The notes: generated by a model from the letters alone, not told the origin. Shown: positions 1 through 7,776, numbered from the stretch's first letter. The stretch is 32,237 nt of DNA from Acidobacteriaceae bacterium (GCA_003166855.1 PMUM01000067.1:1-32237); one strand, 5' to 3'. Numbers and translations: made by a program.

Positions 1-654
1 GTGGTGGTGATTTATTGCGTGGCCAACTTCTCGTATTTTTATGCGCTTCCATTCTCCGAGGTTTTGACTTCGAACTCCACCACCTATCGCGACGCGCTGC
101 CGGTCGCCGCCAAGGCCGCGACCACTTTTCTCGCCAGGTATGGCGCGACGTTTATCTCGCTGGTGTTTGTGATGTCCACTCTGGGTGCGCTGAACGGGAC
201 CATTCTCTCTTCAGCCCGAGTGCCGTATGCGATGGCGCGCGACAAGCTGTTCTTTGCACCCTTTGGCCGCGTCAGTGGGGCGACTCACGTCCCAGTATTC
301 TCGATTGTGTTGCAGGGGATCTGGGCGAGTTTGCTGGCAATCTCAGGAACCTATGATCAGCTGACCGACTGCGTAGTGTTCGCTTCGTGGATCTTTTACG
401 CGCTGGTCACGACTTCCGTCTTCGCGCTTCGGCGGAAGATGCCCGGTGTGGAACGGCCTTACAAGACGCTGGCGTATCCATTTCTGCCGTTGGTGTTTGT
501 GCTGGTCGCGTGTTGGCTGGTCTGGAACACGATCCACACAGGGCCGCTGGAATCCACTGTGGGCTTGGGCCTGATCGCCACCGGTCTTCCTCTCTATTTC
601 TACTTCCGCAAGTCGCGCGGGGGAACTGCGCCGACCGCTGGCGCCAACCAGTGA
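1..654 (+). CDS. APC-superfamily amino acid permease, C-terminal part (5' truncated by window edge)
   Basis: This is the last 217 residues of a multi-pass inner-membrane transporter. Hydrophobic segments are visible at about residues 43-70, 98-115, 123-142, 158-176 and 184-201. The sequence between the second and third of these segments, with GALNGTILSSARVPYAMARD at about residues 62-81, is typical of the amino acid/polyamine/organocation (APC) superfamily, LAT/YfnA-like branch, where it forms part of the substrate path. The chain ends in a short polar cytoplasmic tail (FRKSRGG). The GTG at base 1 is almost certainly an internal valine codon, because family members are about 430-500 residues long. 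The stop codon (652-654) abuts the stop of the convergent RidA gene with no spacer. Nearness to a D-serine dehydratase-like enzyme and RidA suggests an amino acid substrate, but the specificity cannot be read from the sequence. Confidence 0.85.
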   Translation: MVVIYCVANFSYFYALPFSEVLTSNSTTYRDALPVAAKAATTFLARYGATFISLVFVMSTLGALNGTILSSARVPYAMARDKLFFAPFGRVSGATHVPVFSIVLQGIWASLLAISGTYDQLTDCVVFASWIFYALVTTSVFALRRKMPGVERPYKTLAYPFLPLVFVLVACWLVWNTIHTGPLESTVGLGLIATGLPLYFYFRKSRGGTAPTAGANQ

Positions 655-1107
655 TTACTTCGTGCGCCGTTGCTTGCGATTCGTTTTCTTCGGGCTCGAT
701 TTTCGGGAGCTGGATTTCTTTTGCGGAGCATAGGCGATGCAATCGGCCTCAATCAACATTCCAGGCAACTGCCGCAAGTCACTTCCCACAGTCGTGCGCA
801 CTGGGTAGGGAGCAGAAAAACGGCGTGCGTACACCGCGTTGTAGCGCGCAAACAGGGCAGTGTCACTGAGATGCACGGTCACCTTGACGACGTCCGCGAG
901 GGTGGCATGATCGGCGGCGAGAACAGACTCCATATTGCTGATGACTTGTTCGGTCTGCGCTTCAATCGTGTCGCCCGACAGCTTGCCGGTTCTGGAATCG
1001 ACCGGACCGGTTCCGGTCACGAAGATGAAGTCTCCAGCGCGCCAGCCCTGTGAGTACGCCCCCTGCGGCGCCGCTCCGCGCTCAGTCTGAATCACGTATT
1101 TCGCCAT
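655..1107 (-). CDS. RidA family (YjgF/YER057c/UK114) reactive intermediate deaminase
   Basis: This 150-residue protein belongs to the RidA family, which hydrolyses 2-aminoacrylate and related enamine/imine intermediates released by PLP enzymes, in the cytoplasm. Family marks are GAYSQG (residues 17-22), FVTGTGPVD (29-37) and PYPVRTTVG (100-108) with Arg104, the equivalent of the substrate-binding arginine (Arg105 in E. coli RidA), and the acidic IEAD segment (119-122). The start is placed at 1107 rather than seven codons upstream because GGGAGG (1112-1117) lies 4 nt before this ATG. An unusual Lys/Arg/Ser-rich tail (about residues 129-150) extends beyond the normal ~128-residue fold. The gene follows the D-serine dehydratase-like gene after 49 nt on the same strand, so the two are probably co-transcribed, and a dehydratase of that type is a natural source of 2-aminoacrylate. 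Confidence 0.88.
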   Translation of the reverse strand: MAKYVIQTERGAAPQGAYSQGWRAGDFIFVTGTGPVDSRTGKLSGDTIEAQTEQVISNMESVLAADHATLADVVKVTVHLSDTALFARYNAVYARRFSAPYPVRTTVGSDLRQLPGMLIEADCIAYAPQKKSSSRKSSPKKTNRKQRRTK

Positions 1108-1156
1108 GGTGCCTCCCGGTCCTTCCACTTCCTATTTCACCCCGCGCTATCAAACT

Positions 1157-2287
1157 CTATGTCCGCAGTCCTCGCGCGCGCACCCGCCACACCACTTCGA
1201 CCCGTTCACTCCGGAACCCGATGATCTCGTCGTTGAGATTGGCGCAGGTACAAGCGTGGTAGGGGTAGAAGCGGATCTTTTCTCCGAGTTTCACGTCGTC
1301 GTCGGCGCGCGCCATCCCGTGTTCTTCGTTGAGCCGCTGTACAAAGATTCGCCGGTCGACGGCCCGCGCGATGGCAGCGGGAACAGCGCGGCCGGTGCCG
1401 ACTCCGCCAGTATCCCCGCTGAAAGTCTTCGTGCCGCCGTCGATGGTGAGACGGTCGCTTCCGTTCGTGCTCGCCACCGTGCACAGAACCGATAGCGCCA
1501 ATTGGTCTTCGCTGGCAATGCCACTGTCCAGTTGCATCAGGTCGTTGAAAACATAGTTGCCGGCGCGCACTTCCGTGACTCCGAGAACTTCCGCGACCCA
1601 CTTGCCGGTGGGTGTGCTGCCGGCTGTGATCTCGCCGACCTCGATGCCGCCAGCTCTCAGCCGGTTCGCAACTTCCACCAGTAATTGCCCTTCGGCGTGC
1701 CCAGCATCTTTCGGGTTGGGTGCTCCGGGAAAACTGCCGGAGCGGTAGGTGGTGAGGCCTGCGAAGTGCAGTCCCGGCAGCGATTTTATTTTGGCTGCCA
1801 GGCGCTCGATCGCAGCCTGGTCGTCGGAGGGAATTCCGCCTCGGTGGAGCCCGCTGTCGATATCCACGTGTACGCGGATTGTTGCGCCCGCCTCGGAGGC
1901 GGCCTTCGACAATCCGCGAGCGGCTTCCTCCGAATCGCAGTTCACCGTCAGGCTTCGGACTCGCGCCGCCAGCGCGGCGAGGCGCCGCCACTTCACCTCT
2001 CCGACGACTGGGTATGCAATACAGATGTCTTCAATCCCCGCTTCTGCAAAGGGTTCCGCTTCGCTCACCTTGGCGCAGACGATTCCTCGAGCCCCGGCGG
2101 TAATCTGCATGCGCGCGATTTCCGGGATCTTGTGGGTCTTAATGTGGGACCGAAACTGAACTTTGCACTTGTCCGCGTGGGCTTGCCATTCGCGGATGTT
2201 CTTCTCCAAACGGTCGAGATCGATCAGGGTTGTGGGGGTGTCCAGATCGTAGATGGAAGACCCTTGCTTTGGGTGAGATGAAGCCAA
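1157..2287 (-). CDS. D-serine dehydratase / D-threonine aldolase-like PLP enzyme (DSD1 family)
   Basis: This 376-residue protein is a fold-type III PLP enzyme with an alanine-racemase-like barrel at the N-terminus. The PLP lysine sits in SHIKTHK (residues 47-53, Lys50), and the barrel continues through HVDIDSGLHRGG (about 139-150). The C-terminal beta domain ends with the metal motif H344-A-C346 in the segment YPYHACTC. A His-Cys pair is the zinc site reported for eukaryotic D-serine dehydratase, whereas D-threonine aldolases use His-Asp, so the dehydratase reading (D-serine to pyruvate and ammonia) is favoured; an aldolase or 3-hydroxyaspartate activity is not excluded. The start is TTG at 2287, supported by GGAG 7 nt upstream; no ATG lies near the expected N-terminus. 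RidA follows on the same strand. Cytoplasmic. Confidence 0.85.
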   Translation of the reverse strand: MASSHPKQGSSIYDLDTPTTLIDLDRLEKNIREWQAHADKCKVQFRSHIKTHKIPEIARMQITAGARGIVCAKVSEAEPFAEAGIEDICIAYPVVGEVKWRRLAALAARVRSLTVNCDSEEAARGLSKAASEAGATIRVHVDIDSGLHRGGIPSDDQAAIERLAAKIKSLPGLHFAGLTTYRSGSFPGAPNPKDAGHAEGQLLVEVANRLRAGGIEVGEITAGSTPTGKWVAEVLGVTEVRAGNYVFNDLMQLDSGIASEDQLALSVLCTVASTNGSDRLTIDGGTKTFSGDTGGVGTGRAVPAAIARAVDRRIFVQRLNEEHGMARADDDVKLGEKIRFYPYHACTCANLNDEIIGFRSERVEVVWRVRARGLRT

Positions 2288-2469
2288 CTTGGTTCTCCGC
2301 GTTCAGATTTCGGCGTTCCTAGGATACAGTCTTACGCAGGCGCCGGGGAATCCTTCGTCAGACTCACGGTGATTTTCAGTAGCGGCCTGCCGTGCCATCC
2401 GTTACCATCTCACTTCGAGGACCGCTCCACACTCACTCGTGGAATGCTTCCTCGCAGCCATCGAACCCA

Positions 2470-3384
2470 ATGCGCACGAATCGCCAACGGTCCCTTCTCA
2501 GTGCAATCGCCTTGATCCTTGTTCTGTCTGCTCCGGGCGCCTTCGCCAAGAGCAGCACTCAAATTGTAGTGGTCCCGGTTGCCAACATGTACTCCGGACC
2601 GAGCGACCAGACCGATGTTGTGTCTCAGGCGATTTACGGGAGCAACGTGACTCTGCTGACCGCTCGCGGCGAGTGGTGCAGAATTCAAACGGCCGACCAT
2701 TACAAGGGATGGGTTCCGAGCAGACATCTTCGCCTCGTGCAGAGCGGTGCCGGCTACGCGACGGTAGGCATGGTCGTTCAGGTCGAGAGTCTTTTCGCCA
2801 ATCTTTATCGCGAGCCAGACGTAACCAAGCACAAGCCTGTCATCACCATCCCCTTCGAATCGCGACTGGAAGCGATGCCCGACGACGCAAGCGATAAAAA
2901 AAAGACATCCGGGAAGGGAAGCCACGAAGGTTGGTTGCAGGTTCGACTTCCTGACAAGCGCAGTGAGTGGATCCAGTCAAGCGATGTTGTCACCGACCCG
3001 AAGCCGTTGTCGATTCCCGAATCCATCGAACTGGCGAAACGCTTCATCGGCATTCCTTATCTATGGGGAGGCACGTCGAGCTTTGGCTTCGACTGCTCCG
3101 GCTTCACGCAAATGCTGGTGCGGGCTCGCGGCTTCAACATGCCGCGCGACGCCGACAAGCAAGCGGAGTGGACTGGCATGGTCGCGGTGGATCGGCAAAA
3201 CCTGGAGCCCGGCGACTTGCTCTTCTTCGGCTCTTCACCCCGCAAGATCGATCACACCGGAATGTACATCGGCGACGGGCAATTCATTCAGGACACGACC
3301 AATGGGCATCCGGTTGTCCAGATCAGCCGGCTCAACGACGAACCGTGGACTCACCTTCTCGTTGCCAGCCGGAGAGTGAAGTGA
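2470..3384 (+). CDS. Exported SH3b-NlpC/P60 cell-wall peptidase
   Basis: This 304-residue protein starts with a signal peptide (MRTNRQRS followed by a hydrophobic run, likely cut after AFA near residue 26). Two bacterial SH3-like regions follow (about residues 33-90 and 98-172), then an NlpC/P60 domain (about 183-304). The catalytic cysteine is in FDCSGF (Cys209) and the histidine in DHTGMYIG (His262); His280 may be the third polar residue. This layout matches gamma-D-glutamyl-diamino acid endopeptidases such as YkfC-type enzymes that cleave stem peptides of peptidoglycan. An in-frame start exists 26 codons upstream, but residues before Met27 are not signal-like, so 2470 is preferred even though its ribosome site is weak. 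The 182 bases upstream, shared with the divergent dehydratase gene, hold no clear promoter that I can see. Confidence 0.9.
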   Translation: MRTNRQRSLLSAIALILVLSAPGAFAKSSTQIVVVPVANMYSGPSDQTDVVSQAIYGSNVTLLTARGEWCRIQTADHYKGWVPSRHLRLVQSGAGYATVGMVVQVESLFANLYREPDVTKHKPVITIPFESRLEAMPDDASDKKKTSGKGSHEGWLQVRLPDKRSEWIQSSDVVTDPKPLSIPESIELAKRFIGIPYLWGGTSSFGFDCSGFTQMLVRARGFNMPRDADKQAEWTGMVAVDRQNLEPGDLLFFGSSPRKIDHTGMYIGDGQFIQDTTNGHPVVQISRLNDEPWTHLLVASRRVK

Positions 3385-3436
3385 TCGGCATTCTTCCCGG
3401 GTGCAACGTTACCACGCTGCCCGTCGCATGGTCCCG

Positions 3437-3464
3437 CGGACAATCGGGAAAAGTACGTTAGACT
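3437..3464 (+). promoter_or_regulatory. Candidate sigma-70-type promoter for the 577-residue protein gene
   Basis: CGGACA (3437-3442), a 16-nt spacer, then TAGACT (3459-3464) sit 18 nt before the ATG at 3482. The -10-like box matches four of six consensus bases and the same TTAGACT string occurs upstream of purQ. The transcript would have a very short leader. Confidence 0.35.
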
Positions 3465-3481
3465 TACCAGCCGGAATCCGC

Positions 3482-5215
3482 ATGCCTCCAACTCTCGACG
3501 CCCTCCTGACCAGCCTCGAAGCCGCGAAAGGCCGTTTCGGGCGGGGCGCAAGCGCCCACACGCAGACTCTTCTCGAGCAACTGGCACGCCACCAGTTTCG
3601 CGATGCCAAGTCGCTGATTCGCTTTCACGAGAGTCTGTTGTTTCTGCGAGCTTTTCCGCAATCGCGGGCGGTGGTCGCGAAGATTGAACAACTGCTGGAC
3701 ACATTCCATAAGCGGGTCGAGAAACTCCGTGAACTCGGAGTTGACATGTCGGTGTTCGACGACTTCGATACTTCCGGCATCGCGGGCACAACCATGCAGG
3801 ATGCGCTCAACTTCGACGCCGCGCGCTGGCTGGCGCGCCGCATTCCACGCAATGTTGAGATCGCGTGGGATGACTATGAGGAAGAACGCGCGATGGGATC
3901 TACCTGGCCGCGTTTCATTCCTTTGCTCTCGGAAGATGCCGACGTGGAAGCAAACATCCCTTGGCGCAGCTGGCTCGACAGTGCAAGGGGGCGTGAGCGG
4001 TATCTCGAATGGCTGATTCGCCGCTTCGAACAGTTGCCGGTCTCTAATCGCCAGCGTGCGGAACTGTACGATTCGTTGCGTATCCCACTGCGCTGGCGCC
4101 TGGAGAATCTGAAGATCTCGCGCAGTCGCAACTGGACGCAGCCGAGGCAGTTCTACTATCACGGCGCGCCGCTACTTGTCCGGAGCCAAGTGTCGCTGAC
4201 GCGCGAACTCGCTCAACCGGCTCCGCGTCTGGCAAGAGTCTCGCGTCGCGAAGGCCAGTCTGTCATGGACAACATCCGGGCGGTGATGGCTGTGCGTTAT
4301 CGCGAACTCTACGGCACGACGCTGGGCGATCCCAACTCCGTTGTGCGCGCCCGGCTCGGCCGCGGTGTGGTCATGTATTTCTGGAACCTGCCAGCTGACC
4401 GGCGGTTGCCGTTGCGCGCCTACGTCGCGGGATTCACTCTCAAGAACGGGGTTCCGATCAACTACATCGAAGCCATCGGTCTATGCGAATGGATCGAGGT
4501 GGGCTTCAACACGTTCTACACCTACCGGCAGGGCGAAACCGCCTGGATCTATGCGCAGGCTCTGCGTTGCCTGTGCGCGTTCACCGAAGCGACCACGATC
4601 TCGGTCTATCCGTATCAGATCGGACAGAACAATGACGAAGCACTCGACTCCGGTGCCTTCTGGTTTTACCGCAAGTTGGGCTTCCGCTCGGGCAGCAGTG
4701 ATCTGGAGCAACTTGCCAGGCGGGAAGAGCAGAAGATCGCGGCGAACCCGCAATACCGCACGCCGAAGAAAACGCTGAGGCGGCTGGCGGAAGCGCATGT
4801 GTTCTATGAGGTGGGGCGCGTTGATCCCTTGTCGACCGACTCTCAGGTCCTGGCCTCCCGCGCGCCGTCCGCGCCGGGAGCATGGGACACGTTCTCGACG
4901 CGCAATCTGGGTTTGCGGGTAAACCGGCGGATGGCGCGCGAGTTCGGGGGAGATAGTCAGCGCATCTGTCGCGCGTCGGTGATCGACGTAGGCCGCGCGT
5001 TGGGCATCAACTTGTCCCGCTGGACTTCGGCGGAGCGACAGGCATTCGAGAACTGGTCACTGGTGTTGGCGCTGATTCCTGACCTGAGCCGCTGGACGCC
5101 GCAAGAGAAGAAGGACACGGCCAAGATCATCCGCGCCCAGGCGGGACCCAACGAGATGCGCTACCTCCGCCTCACGCGACATCATCTGCGGCTGCGCAAA
5201 GAACTTCTGCGGTAG
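3482..5215 (+). CDS. Uncharacterised 577-residue protein with a GNAT-like core
   Basis: I do not recognise this protein as a named family. It is soluble, Arg-rich and lacks a signal peptide or membrane segments. The middle (about residues 255-405) reads like a GNAT N-acyltransferase core: a VVMYFWNL strand, a strand pair leading to GVPINYIEAIGL, a helix with ETAWIYAQALR, a strand ISVYPYQIG, and the typical closing motif FWFYRKLGF near residue 400. The N-terminal ~250 residues are helical and charged (repeated RRF, RRE, WRSW segments), and the C-terminal ~150 residues are also mostly helical. The start at 3482 is chosen over an upstream GTG at 3401 because the intervening peptide is not protein-like and a promoter-like box (TAGACT, 3459-3464) lies inside it. 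It stands alone: upstream is a peptidase gene and downstream a convergent small gene. Function unknown. Confidence 0.75.
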   Translation: MPPTLDALLTSLEAAKGRFGRGASAHTQTLLEQLARHQFRDAKSLIRFHESLLFLRAFPQSRAVVAKIEQLLDTFHKRVEKLRELGVDMSVFDDFDTSGIAGTTMQDALNFDAARWLARRIPRNVEIAWDDYEEERAMGSTWPRFIPLLSEDADVEANIPWRSWLDSARGRERYLEWLIRRFEQLPVSNRQRAELYDSLRIPLRWRLENLKISRSRNWTQPRQFYYHGAPLLVRSQVSLTRELAQPAPRLARVSRREGQSVMDNIRAVMAVRYRELYGTTLGDPNSVVRARLGRGVVMYFWNLPADRRLPLRAYVAGFTLKNGVPINYIEAIGLCEWIEVGFNTFYTYRQGETAWIYAQALRCLCAFTEATTISVYPYQIGQNNDEALDSGAFWFYRKLGFRSGSSDLEQLARREEQKIAANPQYRTPKKTLRRLAEAHVFYEVGRVDPLSTDSQVLASRAPSAPGAWDTFSTRNLGLRVNRRMAREFGGDSQRICRASVIDVGRALGINLSRWTSAERQAFENWSLVLALIPDLSRWTPQEKKDTAKIIRAQAGPNEMRYLRLTRHHLRLRKELLR

Positions 5216-5251
5216 GGGTCGAACCGATAACTTCGTGGTTAAGGGGGACAG

Positions 5252-5575
5252 CTACTCTATTTCGTGCCGCACCTTCTTAGAGAGTTTCTCCAACTTTTTC
5301 AAGTTTTCGTCGAGGTCTTTGACCAGCATCCCCTGTTGTAGTTTCTGCAGATCCGACTGAACGGAGCTACTCAAGGCGGATAATTCGTTGGCGTCGTGGT
5401 GAAGCGCCGCAAGCCGGGCTGCTCTGAGGTTGGGCGCAGGCGAGGCAGATACTTGTGAAATCTGTTCCTCGCGCTGCGCGACGCTTTGGTTGATACGCCC
5501 CTGCATACTGGTGTGTTGGCTACTGGCCGGGAGCGAAAGAATGAACAGTAGAAGAAAAGCGTAGCGGGCGGGCAT
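5252..5575 (-). CDS. Small exported coiled-coil protein
   Basis: This 107-residue protein has a short signal peptide (MPARYAFLLLFILSLPASSQ, cleavage near residue 18-20). The mature part is entirely helical and polar, with heptad-like leucines in its second half (LSALSSSVQSDLQKLQQGML and LKKLEKLSKKV), so a coiled coil in the periplasm is likely. The start is set at 5575 because GGGAGG lies 5 nt before this ATG; the reading frame stays open upstream but without support. The gene converges on the 577-residue protein gene with a 36-nt gap. I cannot assign a function; the sequence resembles small secreted helical proteins seen in Acidobacteriota. Confidence 0.72.
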   Translation of the reverse strand: MPARYAFLLLFILSLPASSQHTSMQGRINQSVAQREEQISQVSASPAPNLRAARLAALHHDANELSALSSSVQSDLQKLQQGMLVKDLDENLKKLEKLSKKVRHEIE

Positions 5576-5725
5576 GGGAACCTCCCTCAGGCAACGTCCT
5601 AATTGGACGAAATTGTACTCCCGCCTGAGGATGATAAGCATAAAGCACGGGAGATGAGGGAGGTCGACGGATTGTTGCTTGACGCTATTTAGCGAAATAG
5701 CTAAAACCGATCTGAGGTGTAGTGT

Positions 5726-6256
5726 GTGACGGAAAGTCCCCCGCAGTTCGGTTCAGCGTCCGAATCGATCGCGCACCCCATCCTGCTCTACGACGGTGTT
5801 TGCGGGCTGTGCAACCGGCTAGTGAAGTTCGTCTTGCGGCGGGATCCGGCGGGGATGTTTCGATTTGCCTCCCTGCAGAGTGGGTTCGCAGGGACTGTTC
5901 TCGCGCGGCATGGGGCGGATACACGGGATCTCGATACTGTTTACGTCGTCGTGAATTGCGATCTGGCCGATGAACATCTGTTGTCTCGGTCGGATGCTGT
6001 TGTGTTTATCCTCCGACACCTGGGAGCAGCCGAGCTTCGCTCGGCCCGTCCGGGTCTGAGACCCGGACCCACACAAGCAACACCAATTCCCGGATCTTTA
6101 TTCTGGCGGCTGTCCGGAATCGTTTTGCAGGTGGTTCCCCGACCGCTTCGCGAATGGGGATACAGAATGGTCGCACGCAACCGATACCGCATCTTCGGGC
6201 GCTACGACACTTGCCCAATACCCACCGAAGACACTCGTTCTCGTTTCCTGGCTTAG
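5726..6256 (+). CDS. DCC-family (DUF393, YuxK-like) thiol-disulfide protein with an internal insertion
   Basis: This 176-residue protein opens with the family signature LYDGVCGLC (residues 21-29), whose CGLC pair (Cys26, Cys29) is a thioredoxin-like redox motif. The normal family C-terminus follows: VPRPLREWGYRMVARNRYRIFG and CPIPT. The start is GTG at 5726 with GAGG (5714-5717) 8 nt upstream. Family members are usually about 130-145 residues. Part of the extra length is a segment at about residues 102-120 (ELRSARPGLRPGPTQATP), placed between the LRHLG helix and FWRLSG. That segment is encoded by two adjacent perfect DNA hairpins (6030-6068), so it looks like a repeat element translated in frame. 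The gene overlaps the convergent decarboxylase by 4 nt. Members of this family are thought to be thiol-disulfide oxidoreductases, but the substrate here is unknown. Confidence 0.88.
   Translation: MTESPPQFGSASESIAHPILLYDGVCGLCNRLVKFVLRRDPAGMFRFASLQSGFAGTVLARHGADTRDLDTVYVVVNCDLADEHLLSRSDAVVFILRHLGAAELRSARPGLRPGPTQATPIPGSLFWRLSGIVLQVVPRPLREWGYRMVARNRYRIFGRYDTCPIPTEDTRSRFLA
6030..6068. repeat. Double-hairpin (REP-like) element inside the DCC gene
   Basis: Two perfect inverted repeats lie 3 nt apart: CCGAGC-TTC-GCTCGG (6030-6044) and GTCCGGGTC-TGA-GACCCGGAC (6048-6068). Each has a 3-nt loop. They coincide with the extra residues in the DCC protein and keep its frame open. The architecture resembles short palindromic dispersed repeats, but whether further copies exist in this genome cannot be seen here. 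Confidence 0.75.
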
Positions 6257-7725
6257 GCCCGGCGCTCCCTGCCAGACTCGATGGCAACACCCTCGCTCAC
6301 GATCAGCCCAATCAGTTCGTCCATTTGATCTTCTGTCATCGTGGGATTCATGCAGGTGAACTTGAGAGCCTGGCGGTTGTGGACCCGCGTGTGGCCAATG
6401 ACTGCCAGTCCGCGATCAAAGAGACGCTGGCGGAGAGCGGCGTTGATCTGGTCCGAATCAACTGCTGCCTGAGACGGCATGTAGCGAAAGACGACCGTGC
6501 TCAGTTGCGGTTCGGACAAGAGTTCGAGCCGCGGGGTATCCCGGATGACTCGCGCTGAGTGCCGAGCGAGTTCGACGGTCCGGTCAATCATGGCGGCGAG
6601 TTTGTCGCGGCCGAGCGTTTGAAACGAAATCCATAATTTCAGAGCGTCGAAGCGGCGGGTGGTGAGCAGGGAAGTCGTCACCAGGTTGGGAATGCCTTCC
6701 TCTTCGTGAGCCTCGGGGTTGAGGTAGTCGGCGTTCAGCTTGATGGAGTCGAAGTGGCGGGAGTTGCGCAGCAGGAATGCGCTGCACGGAATCGGCTGCC
6801 AGAAGAGTTTGTGAAAGTCGATGCCGAGTGAGTCAGCGGATTCAATGCCCTTTAGCTTGACGCGATGCTGAGCGGAGAAGAGCAGAGCGCCGCCGTAAGC
6901 CGCGTCCACGTGAAGCCATGCGCCCGCCGCTTGCGCGAGGGAGGCTAGCTCCGGAATGGGATCGACCGAACCGAAGTCGGTTGTGCCCGCGGTCGCGACG
7001 ATGGCCAGAGGAAGCAAACCTGCGGCGTGACTGGTCTGAAGAGACTCCTGCAGGGCTGCGGGACTCATGCGGAAGTTCTCATCCACGGCGACTCGCACCA
7101 CAGCGTCGGTTCCCAGGCCCAACTGCGAGGCGGATTTCTCCACGGTGAAGTGCGCCACTTCGGAACAGAAAATACGCAGCCGGCGAGCTTCGGGGGGAAG
7201 GCCAGATTTCTGCGCCGACCAGTTCCAATGTCTCTGCAGAAACGTATCGCGCGCCAGCAGCATGGCCATATAGTTGGACTGGGAACCGCCGGTGGTGAAC
7301 GTCCCGTCGGAAGTAGCGGGTAGCCCTGCCCGCGCGCACAGCCAGCGAATCATCTTCTGCTCAACGACCGTGGCGATGGGCGCTTGGTCGAAGGAATCCA
7401 TGGACTGATTGAGGGCGCTGATCACGACCTCGGCCGCCAAAGCGGCTAACAACGGCGGGCAGTGCAAGTGCGCGACGGTATTGCGATGGTTGACGGCGAC
7501 CGAGTTCGAGACGACCGTGCGCAAAGTCGCGGCTATTTGTTCGGAAGTGCTTGCAGCGTCCGGAAGAAAATCGGTGCGAATCAGGTCCGCCAGGGTGGCC
7601 GAGTTCTTTCCGGAATAGGGAGGCTCTGGGAGGGACGTACAGACAATCTGGGCCGCTTCGGAGACAAGCCTTTGGTACCGGTCTTTGTCTTCCTGGGTGG
7701 GAGTCAAGAACTCAGATTCGAACAA
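6253..7725 (-). CDS. Group II PLP-dependent decarboxylase (L-2,4-diaminobutyrate / aromatic amino acid decarboxylase-like)
   Basis: This 490-residue protein is a fold-type I, group II PLP decarboxylase. It shows TTGGSQSN (residues 144-151), the stacking histidine in EVAHFTVEKS (His192), HVDAAYGG (272-279, Asp274 pairing with the pyridine nitrogen) and the Schiff-base lysine in DFHKLFWQPI (Lys306). The DFHKLFWQP form is closest to L-2,4-diaminobutyrate decarboxylases, though aspartate, tyrosine or glutamate substrates are possible. The start is TTG at 7725 with AGGA upstream in the non-coding strand; no better start is nearby. The gene follows a small membrane protein gene after a 50-nt gap made almost entirely of a 13-nt tandem repeat, so the two are probably one transcript. 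Its stop codon overlaps the end of the convergent DCC gene by 4 nt. Cytoplasmic. Confidence 0.88.
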   Translation of the reverse strand: MFESEFLTPTQEDKDRYQRLVSEAAQIVCTSLPEPPYSGKNSATLADLIRTDFLPDAASTSEQIAATLRTVVSNSVAVNHRNTVAHLHCPPLLAALAAEVVISALNQSMDSFDQAPIATVVEQKMIRWLCARAGLPATSDGTFTTGGSQSNYMAMLLARDTFLQRHWNWSAQKSGLPPEARRLRIFCSEVAHFTVEKSASQLGLGTDAVVRVAVDENFRMSPAALQESLQTSHAAGLLPLAIVATAGTTDFGSVDPIPELASLAQAAGAWLHVDAAYGGALLFSAQHRVKLKGIESADSLGIDFHKLFWQPIPCSAFLLRNSRHFDSIKLNADYLNPEAHEEEGIPNLVTTSLLTTRRFDALKLWISFQTLGRDKLAAMIDRTVELARHSARVIRDTPRLELLSEPQLSTVVFRYMPSQAAVDSDQINAALRQRLFDRGLAVIGHTRVHNRQALKFTCMNPTMTEDQMDELIGLIVSEGVAIESGRERRA

Positions 7726-7737
7726 GCGCGTCTTTCC

Positions 7738-7776
7738 TGGTGTTGCGGCTTGGTGTTACGGCCTGGTGTTACGGCC
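7738..7776. repeat. 13-nt tandem repeat, three copies, filling an intercistronic gap
   Basis: Three head-to-tail units follow one another: TGGTGTTGCGGCT (7738-7750), TGGTGTTACGGCC (7751-7763) and TGGTGTTACGGCC (7764-7776). The last two are identical and the first differs at two bases. The array occupies 39 nt, almost all of the space between the stop of the small membrane protein and the TTG start of the decarboxylase. Confidence 0.85.

Noticed and set aside
1-3. GTG at base 1 as the true start of the permease
   Set aside because: The protein would lack the first half of the APC transporter fold; the gene is cut by the window edge.
7738-7776. Possible CRISPR-like array at the 13-nt repeats
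   Set aside because: The units are directly abutting without spacers and far too short; it is a simple tandem repeat. The same holds for 26901-26942.
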